A program made the translations under genes and the position numbers. The notes under the pieces are model-generated. The model was not told the origin of the DNA and did not search any database. It saw only the letters and a list, made by a program, of their open reading frames with translations. Source: Ceratopteris richardii (Eukaryota; Streptophyta; Polypodiopsida; Polypodiales; Pteridaceae). Taken from it: a stretch of DNA of 64,000 nucleotides. The stretch spans positions 106,635,182-106,699,181 of the forward strand of contig CM035428.1 of assembly GCA_020310875.1 (NCBI GenBank), read 5' to 3'. Positions within the stretch are counted from its first letter, which is position 1, and the number at the start of each line of letters is the position of its first letter. Shown in pieces: positions 22,800-34,603 of the stretch.

Positions 22800-23850
22800 T
22801 AGTCAATGGCCATGGATAAACACAATGTTGTATTTCATATGTTGTTTGTTGAGGATAGATTGATTGGATGGTACTTATTACCCATTATGGGCATATATGA
22901 TGCATCATGTATTGGTAGCAAAAGGACCGTGGAATATTTTGTAGGGTGTTGAAAAATGACCTAGTACACCTGCAAATAGAGTCATTAAAGGTGATGCAGA
23001 TGGCGTTGAAGATGACGATCTTCAAATTCTTGTTTGTATTATGGTACCTACTTCAACTACTATAGAACAACTTGTTGGGATGGCAGAGATGCTCAGGCAC
23101 ATGCACTGATAGCTTTGTCTGTCAAATGTACCATTATCCCTCATAGTCGCTCTTGAAAAATAGCCAAGGATGCTTGGAATACACTTACCACTTTATACCA
23201 GGCAAGAAATGAGGCTCATGTTTCTTACCTTTGAAAACAATTGGAGAAAAAGAACATTAATGAAGGAGATTCCATGGAGAGTTTTTGACAAAGATCAAAT
23301 ATTTGAAGGAACAATCAATTTCTATTGATGAAGTCTTACCAGATAGCTCACTTGTGTAGACTGTTCTTAATGATATTCCAGATTCATAATAGAGTTTTGC
23401 TTCTACTCTTCAGTTGATGATGAAAGGAAATCCAAATGCCTCAACATTCGAGAAGTTAGTCTTTGTTTTGTTGCAAGAAGATCAGTCCAGGTAGAACATG
23501 TCAATCATGCATGTCACAAATCAAGCTTTCTTAGCTATTCAGAAGGGCAAGGGAAAATAGAACTCATCTACTAGTACGTAAAAATCTACTAATTCTACAC
23601 AATCAAAGAAGGATGATAAAGACAAGAAGCAAAGAGAAAAGCAGAAATTGTTTTGCAAATATTGTAAAGGAAATGATCATGTCATAAAGAGTTGTCCAAA
23701 ACTGGCTGCAAAAGAGGGAAAGAAGAAAGAGGCTAGAATGGTTGTTGCAGAGGCTTGCACACCTAAAACAGAGTCTCCTAATCTTTGTGCAAAATGAAGA
23801 ATGGGCATTTACTATTGTTTGCAGTTATGAATTGTCTTCTCATGAGTAGT
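22800..23850 (+). pseudogene. Copia-2 gag remnant with zinc knuckle
   Basis: Broken frames give a Lys-rich tail and a perfect CX2CX4HX4C knuckle, CKYCKGNDHVIKSC, at 23654-23695. Confidence 0.75.
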
Positions 23851-23852
23851 CT

Positions 23853-25404
23853 ATGTATGCAATAGACTCAGATGTTTGGTACTTTGATAGTGGAGCAACC
23901 AAACATATTACCTTGCAATGTAGTTTCTTCAATTCACTCGAGCATTCCCCTACAAGGAATACTATTACATGCACTAACAACTCCTCTTATCCTATCATGG
24001 GAGTTGGTGAGATCATTGTGACTATTGCTGATGGTAGTTCTTTCACATTGTCAGATGCTTTGTTTGTGCCAAGGATCAGTAAAAATATGTTTTCAATTTC
24101 ATTATTAGCCAAGATTGGCTTGGTTGACAAATTTTTTGATGACAGGTGTACACATCATGATCTCTCAAATGGCAATATCATTACTTCGTATGGCATTTTA
24201 TGTCGAGAGCTGTGTAAGCTCATAGATTATGCAAAATCTGTGAATTATTTAGCATGTGTAATTCAAGATTCTCAAGCTATCTTAGATCCAAAGCTTTGGC
24301 ATGCACACTTTGGTCATCTAAATTTTGCTAGTTTCCTATGCCTGCAAAAATCTGAAATGGTGTCCTCTCTACCCAAACTTGAGGCACCTACTAATATATG
24401 TCTGTGAAGGATGTATTTTGGACGAAATGCAGCATTCATCCTTACAAAAAGATGGTTCAATCTAGCTGCTAAAAAATTGCAACTTATCCACAATGACATA
24501 TGTTATCCTATGTAGACACCTTCTTTTGGGAACTAGCTAGGCACCTACTAATATATGTTTGTGAAGGATGTATTTTGGACGAAATGCAGCATTCATCCTT
24601 ACAAAAAGATGGTTCAATCTAGCTACTAAAAAATTGCAACTTGTCCACAATGACATATGTTACCTTTACTTCGTGACTTTTATTGATGATTTTTCTAGGC
24701 ATGCATCGGTGTATCCATTGAAAGCAAAGTGAGAAGTGTTTATGTGCTTCAAAGAGTTTCTGGTTTTGGTTTGTAAGCATGTAAAATGGGTACCCTCCAT
24801 TTTGACCGAGGGGGGGAATATATGTCTTCTAATTTTTAATGCATTTATGGTTGAACGTGGGATAAAACATCAGTGTATAGTGTCATATACACCTCAACAA
24901 AATTGAGTTGCTAAAATAAAGAACAAGTCACTCATGGAGATGGCAAGGTGTATGGTCAAAAGTTAGGCTGTATCACATAGCTTCTGGCTTGAGGTTGTTA
25001 TGTGTGCAACATATGTACTTAACACGTGTCCCACCAAAGCACTATAGTCTATCACTTCATATGAGGCTTGGAATGGTTTGAAGCCATACGTTGCTCATCT
25101 GTGTGTTTTTGGTTGTCTTTCATATGCATTAGTGCCTGAAACATGACGCAGGAAATTGGATAATAAAGAAGTGAAATGTATTTTTGTTGGGTATGATTCT
25201 AAAAGCAAAGGCTATCGTCTCTATCATCCACGGACTAAATGCATTTTTGTTAGATGTGATGTTTTTTTTGTGGAAGATGCAATTCAGCCATTACTTTCAT
25301 GTACCAAGGAGACTTTAGTTAGCTCTAGAGATGTGTATCACACTTTGTTAGCTCTTTTTATTGGTGGACAACCTAGTGCTAGTCCAAATGAGGCAATTTC
25401 TTAG
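23853..25404 (+). pseudogene. Copia-2 protease and integrase
   Basis: WYFDSGATKHIT is the Copia protease active site, followed by KLWHAHFGHLNF (integrase zinc finger). The integrase core is decayed but shows IVSYTPQQN-like text near 24880 and VKCIFVGYDSKSKGYRLYHP at 25160-25225. A 158-bp tandem duplication breaks it at 24383-24668. Confidence 0.85.
24383..24668 (+). repeat. 158-bp tandem duplication in Copia-2 integrase
   Basis: GCACCTACTAATATATGT starts at 24383 and again at 24541; the copies match for about 127 bases with few changes. Confidence 0.9.
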
Positions 25405-25689
25405 CCTTTATAGGTTCCACATGATTATGCAGATCATTCTACTTTTTATGTAGATTTACATGATGCACTTGTTGATGAGAGGGATAAAGATTGCAAAAGT
25501 TATGCCTCAATGGCTGGTGTAGACTTTGCAAGATAGCAAATTAGTTGCACCTTTGTCATATTGTACTTGTTTAGGATCTCATAGTGCTTGTTTTGCATTA
25601 GATTGCTATGTTATGGATGCCTTTGGTATTTGTGATGAGAATGAGCCTATTTCTTTTGATGAAGCACAAAATTGAGATAATTAGATGGC

Positions 25690-27170
25690 TAATATGATTC
25701 TATTATGAAGAATGGTACTTGGTCTTTACGTGATTTGCCTCCTGGCAAGAAGGCCATTGGCACTAAGTGGGTATACAAGCTGAAACATAAGCCTGATGGA
25801 ACATTTGACATGTATAAGGCTAGGCTTGTTGCAAAAGGTTATGCTCAAGAAAGAGACATTGATTTTTATGAGATCAACTTTGCTCCCACATGCCAAATGA
25901 CTACTATTTTGTAGCATCTATGCACTTACAACTCATCATGCTTGGAATGTCCATCAGTTGGACATTAAAACTGCATTTTTGAATGGTGATTTACATGAAG
26001 AATTGTATGTTTTTCAACCCCATGGTTTTGTCTAGAAAGGTTATGAAAATAAAGTGTGCAAGTTGAAAAAGGAATTATATGGTTTAAGGCAAGCACCACG
26101 TGCTTGGTATGAAAAGATACATGCCTACTTGATTGCACATGGTTTTGAGAATAGTCCAATTGAGAGCACCTTATATGTTAATCAAGAAAATGATGTACTT
26201 TTGGTCATTGTTGTCTATGTTGATGACATGTTGCACATTGGTCCTAATGAGAAGCATATTGCTAGTTTTAAGGCTGATTTGCATGCCTCTTTTAAGATGT
26301 AAGATTTGGGGCATTTGCATCATTATTTATGCATTTAGTTCATGCAAGTTCATGAGGCAATATCTCTATGTCAAACAACATATATTGACACATTATGCAA
26401 TGTTTTGGCCTCAAAGACTACAAACATATTGTCACTCCTATGGAGACAGGTTTATGATTGAGTCTTCATGATGTTGGTGATGCATTTGATGTTGTTCTCT
26501 ATCAGCAAGTTGTTGGATTCTTGATTTACTTATGCATAACTGGACCTGATATTTAGTTTCCTATCTCTCATATGAGCAGATTTATGTATTTCCCAAGTGT
26601 CAAGAATTGGTAAGTGGTTAGGTGCATCTTTCGCTACTTGAGTGGTACCCGATTACTTGGATTGTTTTATCCTAAGAGGGGATCACTACCACCACATTTT
26701 TATGCTTTTTCTAACTCTGAATAGGCTGGTTGCTATGACACTCGTATGTCCACCAATGGTTTTTGCTTCATGCTTGGTATGTCATGCATATCTTGGTTGA
26801 GCAAGCAACAACCTACTATGGCCACTTCTAGTTGTGAGTTTGAGTATAGGGAAACTTTCACAGCGATTGTTGAGTGTGTATGGCTCATATGCCTTTAGGC
26901 TGATTTGGGTGTTGGTGAGTTTTTTGCCACGACCATCTTCACTCATAGTCAGAGTGCATTGGAAGTTGTGAGGAACCTTGTGTTTCATGCTTGCACAAAG
27001 CACATTGAGATGCATTATCATTATATCAGGGATAGATTCTCTGCTGGAGAGATCAATTTGGCATATGTGCCTACACAGGAGAACGTTGCAGATCTTTTCA
27101 CAAAGGCTCTGCTTATGGAGACATTTTAAGCTTTCTGCAAAGATTTGGGCTTACTTCCTTTTATGGATTG
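25690..27170 (+). pseudogene. Copia-2 reverse transcriptase and RNase H
   Basis: Blocks in order: [70 protein letters not shown] (intact YVDD), then RNase H with HIEMHYHYIRDRFSAGEI and LAYVPTQENVADLFTKAL. Stops lie near 25915, 26035 and 26300. Confidence 0.9.
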
Positions 27171-27250
27171 ATCTCTTTCCACTTATCTTGGAAACTTCCT
27201 TAGACATGAGTGCCAAATTCTTGTTCACAACATCACTCCAAGGGGGGATT

Positions 27251-27487
27251 TGTTGATATATTTCGATAGTGATGTGTGTGAACACACTTAGGACTGCCAC
27301 ATCACTTTTTTCCTTTTTTAAGAGGTTTTTTTTCTCCCCCGGCTTGTATATATATGCCTATAACCCTAAAGGGTTACTTATTCTTGTAAATTCACTCGAT
27401 AATACATTCAATATTGTGTGTTGTTCTCCAAGCTTCTTCCTCTTAATTGTGTTGTTTGCGTGCTTCCACAAACCTCAAACTCCAACA
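27251..27487 (+). repeat. Copia-2 3' LTR with polypurine tract
   Basis: The polypurine AAGGGGGGATTT lies directly before. The LTR starts TGTTGATATATTTCGATAGT and ends CTCCAACA at 27487. Confidence 0.9.
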
Positions 27488-27900
27488 GTTTGGTTGCCCC
27501 ACTATCAAAGTACCAAACATACGAGTCTACTGCAAACATACACTGCTCATGAGATGATGGTTCATAGATGCATACAATAGTAGATGCCCATTCTTCATTC
27601 TGAACAAGATTAGTAGAATTTGTTTTAGGTGTAGAGGCCTCTACAACAACCATTCAAGCCTCTTTCTTCTTTGCCTCTTTTGCAGCCAATTTGGGACAAC
27701 TCTTTATGACATGATCATTTACCTTAATATGTTCGCAAAATTGTTTTTCCTTTTTTGTTTTATTTTCATATTTATCTTCCTTCTTTGATTGTGCAACATT
27801 AGCATATTTTTTTCTTACTACTAGATGAGCTCCATTTACCTTTTCCCTTTTGACTAGCTAGAAAAGCTTGATCTGTAACATGCATATTGGACCTGTTCTT
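27488..27900 (-). mobile_element. Copia-1, 5' portion (gag end and protease start)
   Basis: Minus strand: a Ser/Lys-rich tail, a damaged zinc knuckle (FCEHIKVNDHVIKSC, second Cys lost), an interdomain segment, then YVWYFDSGATK. The sequence stops there at the Copia-2 LTR and resumes at 22258 with the matching HIT-like codons. Confidence 0.85.
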
Positions 27901-27908
27901 CCTAGAGG

Positions 27909-30053
27909 GTGAGGAAAGGATTGATTGGGATGGGGGGAACTGTGGTTGAGATAACATGTGTAAAGGTTTCAGGTAGAGGCTGGGGTACTGGGGGTACTAT
28001 GGCCTCTGTTGCAACACTTACTATGAATTGGGATAGAGCTGGGGTGTATTGGGGAAGTTGGATGCATAGGAGAGGGAAGAGTTTTGGTTGAGGTGGAGGT
28101 GATTTTGATGGTTGTTGCAGGTAGGAATGTTGAGGATTGTGGTAGGGAGTCAATGATGATAGTTTCGTCTGCAAGTGGTGATTCAAGTGGGGGTTGAGGG
28201 ACTAACCATGCCTCTTTTGGATGTCGAGAGGACTGGGCATTTGTTGGCACGCGGATGCATTGATCGGGTCTTGACATTAAACATATGCATTGAGGGTCGA
28301 ATTGCGGTAATGGCTTCCTCCTTAAGAAATGGAGCACCTCAATAATACCTACTGATTTGGCTAATTTGTTAAAGCTTTCTACAAAGGAGGCATTGAATCC
28401 TCTGCTGGCTAGCTCTTGTTGTAAAATTTCTTTACTTTGTTCTTCAGAGAGTTGTCTGCTTGCCCATATGGCTTGCATGTTGTAGTAAAGCTTTTGGATT
28501 GCTAGTGTGTATGTTGCGGCTTCAAAAGTGTCCTCTTCATAGATGCTAGTATCTCCTTGGGCTTTGGTCTGCTGCTCTTGCATTTGATGCTAGTCATCGT
28601 CCTATGAATCTTGACTGTTTTGGTTGGCTTCATCATCACCATCTTCATCATTCGTTACTGTCTGATCTTCCTCATTTGAACTAGACACTACTTGTTCTCA
28701 TTGCTGATCGGGTGGTGAGGTGGGGTAATTGGGCCATTTGTATGCTTGGGAGAAAAATTGTCCTTCTAAAAACTGAAATTTGTTAGAGAATGCATCTTGC
28801 ATTTCAAAATCAAATGTAGTGTTAATGGGTTCTGCCTCAAGGTTAGGTATTGGAAAAGTGAATGCATCCACACCAATGGTGGTAGGGGGCTCTCTGACCT
28901 TCTAGGTAGCATCTTGAGTAGTGGCTTTGGAGGTAAGCATGACACTCGTGGTGCCTTCAGTTACTGTGGGATGCAATAAATGGATACGAATTGGAGGTAC
29001 AGGTGTAGGAGGTTTTGTGGGAGACTGCTGAGGGGATGGTTGTGGTGAAGGTGACTCTGGAACCTGTAAGCATGGAATTGACCCCAACATATGTTTTCCT
29101 ACTCTTGCCTTGCTTGATTTGCGTGCCTTCTTGGAGGTTCCTTTAAACTTCTTTAACTCATCACTGGTTATAGCATGCTTGATTGGTATGTCATATGCCA
29201 TACACATGTATACTATTCTTGTGAGGGCACAATAGCCATGGATGACATGCTTTCATGCCCATCTTTGCTACGCTAAATATAGTTGATCTTGAATCCAGCT
29301 AGCAAGGTCGATCGTTTGAGGGCTTGTGTTTGCTAAGTACAACCCAAATCAAATGTGATTCTATGGGATCGTGAAAGGATCCTGGGCAGGGAAAGAAAAA
29401 TGCTACATACAAATTTGTAGTGGCTTTGATAAGTCTGGTGTGATGGCAGAAATGTTGGCCCACTTCAAAGCATCACCCATTTTCATTGGCTCGAGAATGA
29501 GCCTTCCTCTTTCTATTGCAGTGTGAGTGCCATGAATCTTTAGGGCGGCTCGGATAAGATCATTAGAGAGATAGAATTTCTTATAAGGGGGATCATTATC
29601 TAGTGAGGGCAATATGAAAGTTCCTAGAAATTCCTTCCTCACAGGGGGTTCAAGAGTTGTAACTAGATAAAAGCATCGATAAAAATCCGGTTTAGGCAAG
29701 GGCACACAAAAATAATCTGTGAATCCAGCCCTAGCCTAAATAGATCATAATTGCTCTGAATTTTGAAGATCTTCAAATTCACGTGAGAAGAATCGATATC
29801 TTCCCCATGTGTCTCCGCTACAAAGCATTGCATCATAGATGAAGTTAGCATCTGCCAGAGGTCCTGCCAGCCCTTAGAACCAATGGGAGTTGCTTTGTAC
29901 TTTTGCGGTTCTTCCAAGGGCAGGATCTTCAATCGGCATTGGTCCCATGAAATCTTGAAACTCTGGTGGCTTCATAGCAGGGTAAGGTTCAACTAACAAA
30001 TTACTGAAATTTACTACTGGCATAATGGTGCCAGCCTCTGAGGTTCCTTCCAT
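27909..30053 (-). pseudogene. Decayed ORF of unknown function, Pro/Ser/Thr-rich end
   Basis: Starts MEGTSEAGTIMPVVNFSNLL at 30053 and runs through at least four frames. Segments include KGWQDLWQMLTSSMMQ, FYRCFYLVTTLEPPVRKEF, LSNDLIRAALKIHGTHTAIE, a basic KKFKGTSKKARKSSKARVG and a Pro/Ser-rich region, then LYYNMQAIWASRQLSEEQ. I recognise no family. Same strand as Gypsy-B pol, so it may be that element's extra 3' ORF or a separate non-autonomous element. Confidence 0.45.
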
Positions 30054-30059
30054 TTGTAT

Positions 30060-31220
30060 GATGATCAGAATAAGTGCGTAGATGATCTGCTACAAAAGGA
30101 TAACACATTAGTATTGAAATTAATTATGATCCCAATAAAGTGAGACTGCAATCCCTTTCGATAACCGATGTGTAACCCGTGTAGCCATGTGTTGTGAGGT
30201 GGTTTATGTAATGTTTTTCAGAAACTAATGCAGGTCATTAGATAGCCTACATCCTTTAGATAATGCATACATTGCTTGTGATGAGATTTTGTTACAAGTG
30301 ATGGTGGGTTAGTGTGGATGAATTTATACAAGGTTTAGTTGTGGGTGAATTATTATAAGGGTAGAGGTTAGTCGGAATAGGTGTTATGTTGTACAAAGGA
30401 TCATGTGGAGGCTTTTGGACACATTTTGGCATCCATTTCCTAAGAGGTGGCGAGTGGGTTTAGTTATTTGGTTGAGGTACAAAGGATGATTATGGCAATA
30501 CTGGTTTTGATGGGTGAAGTGATTTTGAAGGCATGTGTATTACATGGTTTGGTTGTTGAGTTAAAAGAATTATTGGGTACCCAGATCTACATGGGTGTGG
30601 TTCAGTTGGTCAGGTACTTCTTGGCGGTCCAAATATGTTAGGTTGTCGTCGATGGAGAAGAAGGGAGAAAGGAGGTTGGATGTTGACTCTGATTCTGCCT
30701 TGACTTCTTTTTGTCATAGCTTGCGATGTTGGAAACTAGTGGTACTTTTTGACCTTTCGGCACCCATACTTGCTTTATACTGGTTTCCTTGACATACTAG
30801 TATTGCTTCCACCTTGGGGTCATCTGTGCCATTGGTTTGGATTCTTAAGTCATGGTTGACTTCTCTGTGGTTGTGGTTGAGAGGTTTAGTTGACACTGTG
30901 CTTTGGAAAAGAAGGGAGGTTAACCACTTGCATGTCCTACCCATCAGGAAGTGAGGCATTCTGCACACCAAATCTAGGTAGGTCCATTGAAAGTGTGGGC
31001 CTGAAGAGGCTATCATGGCCATTTGTGTGTTGATGTAGTCCCCTTCTTATTCAAGGGAAGGCTAGGGAAAGATCTCCTAACATCTTCCTGAGTGGCAACT
31101 ATCCATTGCCAAATCCACATGGGTTGACATTAAATTGATCTGACTTATCTGGCCAAAGATCTTTTGGTCCTCCTTCACATGCATTTCAGATGATCTGGGG
31201 TTACATTCCTTAGGGGGGTA
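30060..31220. other. No supported gene
   Basis: Short broken frames on both strands, none with a recognisable motif. TTAGGGGGGTATTGTTAGGG at 31210-31229 looks like a polypurine tract followed by an LTR start on the plus strand, but no partner LTR was found. Confidence 0.35.
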
Positions 31221-31232
31221 TTGTTAGGGAAG

Positions 31233-31646
31233 TCAAGCGGTATGACTCATTGTTGGTCTAAGATTCTCAAGGGAGCATTTCCTAAGATTTAGGTTCATTG
31301 AGTGATCGTATAACCAATGTTGGCCAAGGATTAACGGTTCTATCAGGTTGTCATCATGGCACACTAGGAGTTTCATAGTCATAGTCATCTCGTGTATGTG
31401 GATAGGAAGGTCCACCTCACCCATGCAAGGGGTTTCCGTGCCTCCTAGCCCTATGAGGTATGCCTCAATTGGCCGCATTTCTAATCTTGAGTCCTTATAG
31501 TGGGACCACCTAATCGCACTAGTCACATCACCTGAATCAATTAAAGCTCTAAGCTCCTGTTGGGTGTTGTCTTGCCTTAGCATGACTCTAATGAATGGTC
31601 TCGTATCCACTATGCCAGGATGAGCAGTTGACTTTGTTTGAAACAT
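31233..31646 (-). CDS. Retropepsin-like ORF following the integrase
   Basis: A 137-codon open frame beginning seven bases after the integrase stop. LRALIDSGDVTSAI is a DSG active site and EPLILGQHWLYDHSMNL is the C-terminal ILGxxWL block of retroviral-type aspartic proteases. The length suits a single retropepsin domain. In Ty3/Gypsy elements the protease normally precedes RT. It could be a second element's protease joined here, or a real extra ORF. Confidence 0.7.
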   Translation of the reverse strand: MFQTKSTAHPGIVDTRPFIRVMLRQDNTQQELRALIDSGDVTSAIRWSHYKDSRLEMRPIEAYLIGLGGTETPCMGEVDLPIHIHEMTMTMKLLVCHDDNLIEPLILGQHWLYDHSMNLNLRKCSLENLRPTMSHTA

Positions 31647-31659
31647 GGTTGCTAATAAA

Positions 31660-33000
31660 TATTGACTCTACAACCACTAATGTAATTAGGCATTATCTCT
31701 CCTTCTAGTGCGGCTAATTGTACCGCTCCACTTTTCAAAAGTCTATTAATAATCATAGGTCCATAACCACGTTTCTCTAGCTTCCATGCATGCTATTTTA
31801 GTGTATACACTAGGACTAAGTCACCTTCTTTTAAGCCTTTATCTTTCACGTGTGCATCAAAATAGTCTTTCTGTTGCTTCTTGGCTATATATGCATGCTG
31901 CTAGTTTCAACCTGGTTTCTCCGAATCGTTCTAAGTCCATTATCCTTGATGATAATTTGTGGTTGGTCCACTGATGCTCTTGTGCAACCTTAAGGGTGGG
32001 TATCAAAAAATCCAAAGCGAGCACTGCATTTTGACCAAAAACCATCTGAAAGGGAGTTGCATTGAGTACGGTCTTGTAGGCCACTCCATATGCCCAAATA
32101 GCATGATGTATCTATTTGTCCCAATCTAAAAATTTGTTGTTCACAAGTTTCGTCACACATTACAAAGGATCTTGTTAGTACTTTTTGTATGGCCCTTGGC
32201 CTGAGGATGATATGGTGTGGATTTCTTGTGAATCACCATAAAATTCTGTAACAAATGTTCAATGATCTGGTTTAGAAAGTGGGTTCCTCCATCACTCAAT
32301 ATTTCTATAGGTAATCCATATCTCATAAAGACATTTTCAAATAAAAATTTTGCAATCATGTGTGCATCATTCTTTGTGGTAGCCCTAGCCACTACCCATT
32401 TGGTGAGATGATATGTTGCTATTATGATGTATTCAACATGCATACCTTTAGAAGGGGGGTTGATGGATTTTACAAAGTCTATACCCCACTTAGAATATGC
32501 ACATCCCGCATCATGGGTTTCAGTGGCATTTCATCTCTGTGAGTAGGAAACTGGGCTCTTTGGCACACATCACATCTCTTAACATATATATGTGCATCCA
32601 TGTGACCACCATAATCTAGTGAATAGTATGGCTTTGATTAATTTGTCAAGGCCAAAATGACCTCCTGCAACACCTTGGTGTGCAATCTCTAATAAGCTCA
32701 AATAATCCCTCTCATGAACACACTGTCTTAGACATACATCTTTCCCTCTTTTGTATAGATTATCACCCATAAGCGATTATTCTTGAGCTTCCTGCTCTAA
32801 ATTTTATTGTCTTGCTAAAGTCATTCGATGAGGGAATGTTTTCGTCCTCAAGTATGTTACCATTGGTTCACTCCATTCTGGTGTGAGAGACACCTGGTAT
32901 AGTGTGGCATGCTCCACAAGTGGTCTTTCACAACAAACTGGGCATTCTTTACATAGCCTATAGACATCTGCTTCCATAGAAGGCCAATACACTCATAGTC
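31660..33000 (-). pseudogene. Gypsy-B integrase, catalytic acids lost
   Basis: CKECPVC (zinc finger) near 32930, YIIIATYHLTKWVVARAT with Tyr where the first catalytic Asp belongs, GLPIEILSDGGTHFLNQI with the second Asp, and YHPQAKGHTKSTNKIL with Lys for the catalytic Glu. The C-terminal part is AYKTVLNATPFQMVFGQNAV then GPMIINRLLKSGAVQLAALE. Inactive. Confidence 0.88.
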
Positions 33001-33129
33001 TATGCAGAGTCTACAATGTACAGTGTTTCGAATGATGCTGCTTTAATGCACCTACATGTGCAAATTGCAACCAATTCTCATATTTTGACTCTTCTATAAA
33101 ACAAGCAAGAATTCTTTGATTGTCTTGTT

Positions 33130-33860
33130 TTTATATGCTTCCTGCTAATATATGGTATCTAAGTGAAAGTGATTGCAGGCCTACCTATGTTGAAAAATGT
33201 GAAGCAAGTACAGGCTTTCATGGGACATTGTGGTTATTATCAACGATTTATACACATGTACGCGATTATAGCAAAGCCTCTCTATTCTCTTTTGACCAAG
33301 TTTGAATGGATGAAAGAATGTGAGAAATCATTCAATGAGCTCAAACAATGTTTGTGTTCAGCACCAATCTTAACTACACCATATTGGAGCAAGCCATTCC
33401 ATGTGCATGTGGATGCATCCAATTACACCATAGAGTGTGTGTTGGCACAACCCACAAATGAGAGCAATGTAGATCTTCCCATAGTTTACGTGAGTAGACA
33501 ACTAAATGCAGCGGAAAGAAATTACACCACTACGGAGCCGAAGGATTAGGGATGATTTATGCAGTAAAAAAATTCAGGCATTACTTATTGGTGAATAAGT
33601 TTAAGTTCTTCACGGATCATCAGGCATTGTTGTACTTATTCAATAAGCCTTGTAACACTAGACGATTAATTTGATGGTTTCTATTATTAATGGAGTAGGA
33701 CTTCAAAGTAGTAGTCAGGAAGGGAAAGTCCCACCTTAGAGCAGATCACCTTTCATGGTTAGCCACCAGAGAAGCTCCTCAAGGAATAGCAGATGAAATA
33801 TGCATACGTGTTTTATCTTGAGATAGTACCGGAATGGCCAAGACTATTGTCCCTGTTCTT
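33130..33860 (+). pseudogene. Inverted RT-end and RNase H block of a Gypsy element
   Basis: Plus-strand: VKQVQAFMGHCGYYQRFIHM, LTTPYWSKPFHVHVDASNYT, VYVSRQLNAAERNYTTTE, then FKFFTDHQALLYLFNKP and RKGKSHLRADHLSWL. This is exactly the piece missing between the minus-strand RT and integrase of Gypsy-B, turned around. One stop at 33547. Confidence 0.85.
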
Positions 33861-33899
33861 ACATTTGGACCCAAGAACCCTAGACCTGATATTCTTGAC

Positions 33900-34600
33900 A
33901 TTTGTTAAATATTTGCCTTAATTTAGGGATGTGGGTTTGTCTCATGTCAGGATGAGTATAAATTGTCCACGTAAACTTCCAAGTTTTTGCATATGAATAC
34001 CTTAAAGGCATGACATATTAGGCATTGAAAGGTGGCGGGTGCATTTGTCAGTTCACACAAAATGCAAATATGCCCCACTCTGTGGCAAAGGCTATCTTAT
34101 GTTGATCTTCAAGAGCAATGGCTACCTAATTATAGCCTGAGAATCCATCAAGAAAGTTGTAGAATTCCTTGCCCACAACCCGTTCCAATAAATGTTTTGT
34201 GATAGGAAGAGGATAATTGTCTATAATCGTTGCAGCATTAACTTTCTTAAGGTTAATACACACACACAATTTCCCATTCTTCTTTGGTACAACCATAATG
34301 GGGGATACCCATTCGGTATGCTCAAGTTTGTAAATGAATCCTTCTATCAATCAATCTATCTCCTCTTTAATCTTGGCAGCACAATTATCATTATAGGTGT
34401 ATGGTTTCTACTTAGAAGGCTTGGCCTCTAGGGTCATGGGGATTCTATGGGAGCATATATTTGGCTCTACTCCTTTCAAGTCCTTGTAACTCCAAGCAAA
34501 CACATCTTTATTCTCACAATAGGGCATTTAACTCTTCTTCTTCTTCCTCCATCAAATCACACCCTATGTATGTGCACTTGTCTTCTCCGTCTTCAATGGT
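33900..34600 (-). pseudogene. Gypsy-B reverse transcriptase N-terminal part
   Basis: IEGFIYKLEHTEWVSPIMVV, KNGKLCVCINLKKVNAATII, DNYPLPITKHLLERVVG and YNFLDGFSGYN are RT blocks 1-3. Upstream an acidic linker (CDLMEEEEEELNA) reads to the edge of the insertion. The YVDD region is degraded. Confidence 0.85.
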
Positions 34601-34603
34601 AAC

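Larger units (their letters stand above)
22259..27487 (+). mobile_element. Copia-2, full-length LTR retrotransposon nested in Copia-1
   Basis: 5' LTR 22259-22488 and 3' LTR 27251-27487 are clearly related. The flanks are ATTTG (22254-22258) and GTTTG (27488-27492), a 5-bp target duplication with one change. Gag, protease, integrase, RT and RNase H occur in Copia order on the plus strand but with many stops. It shares family with Copia-1 and Copia-3 (same DSGATK..CSFFN text), so a family member inserted into its own kind. Confidence 0.9.
31233..34603 (-). mobile_element. Gypsy-B (Tat/Ogre-like pol), left part, rearranged
   Basis: Minus strand from the right: RT start (34600-33900), a plus-strand block of RT end and RNase H (33130-33860), integrase (33000-31660), then a protease-like ORF (31646-31233). 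Interrupted at 34603 by the 28.7-kb insertion; its upstream part resumes at 63286. Many stops. Confidence 0.8.

Noticed and set aside
30447..30641. Plus-strand 64-codon hydrophobic ORF
   Set aside because: No motif, no conserved context; chance frame in decayed DNA.
31210..31232. Polypurine tract and LTR start on the plus strand
   Set aside because: Suggestive TTAGGGGGGTATTG then TTAGGG, but no LTR body or partner found.
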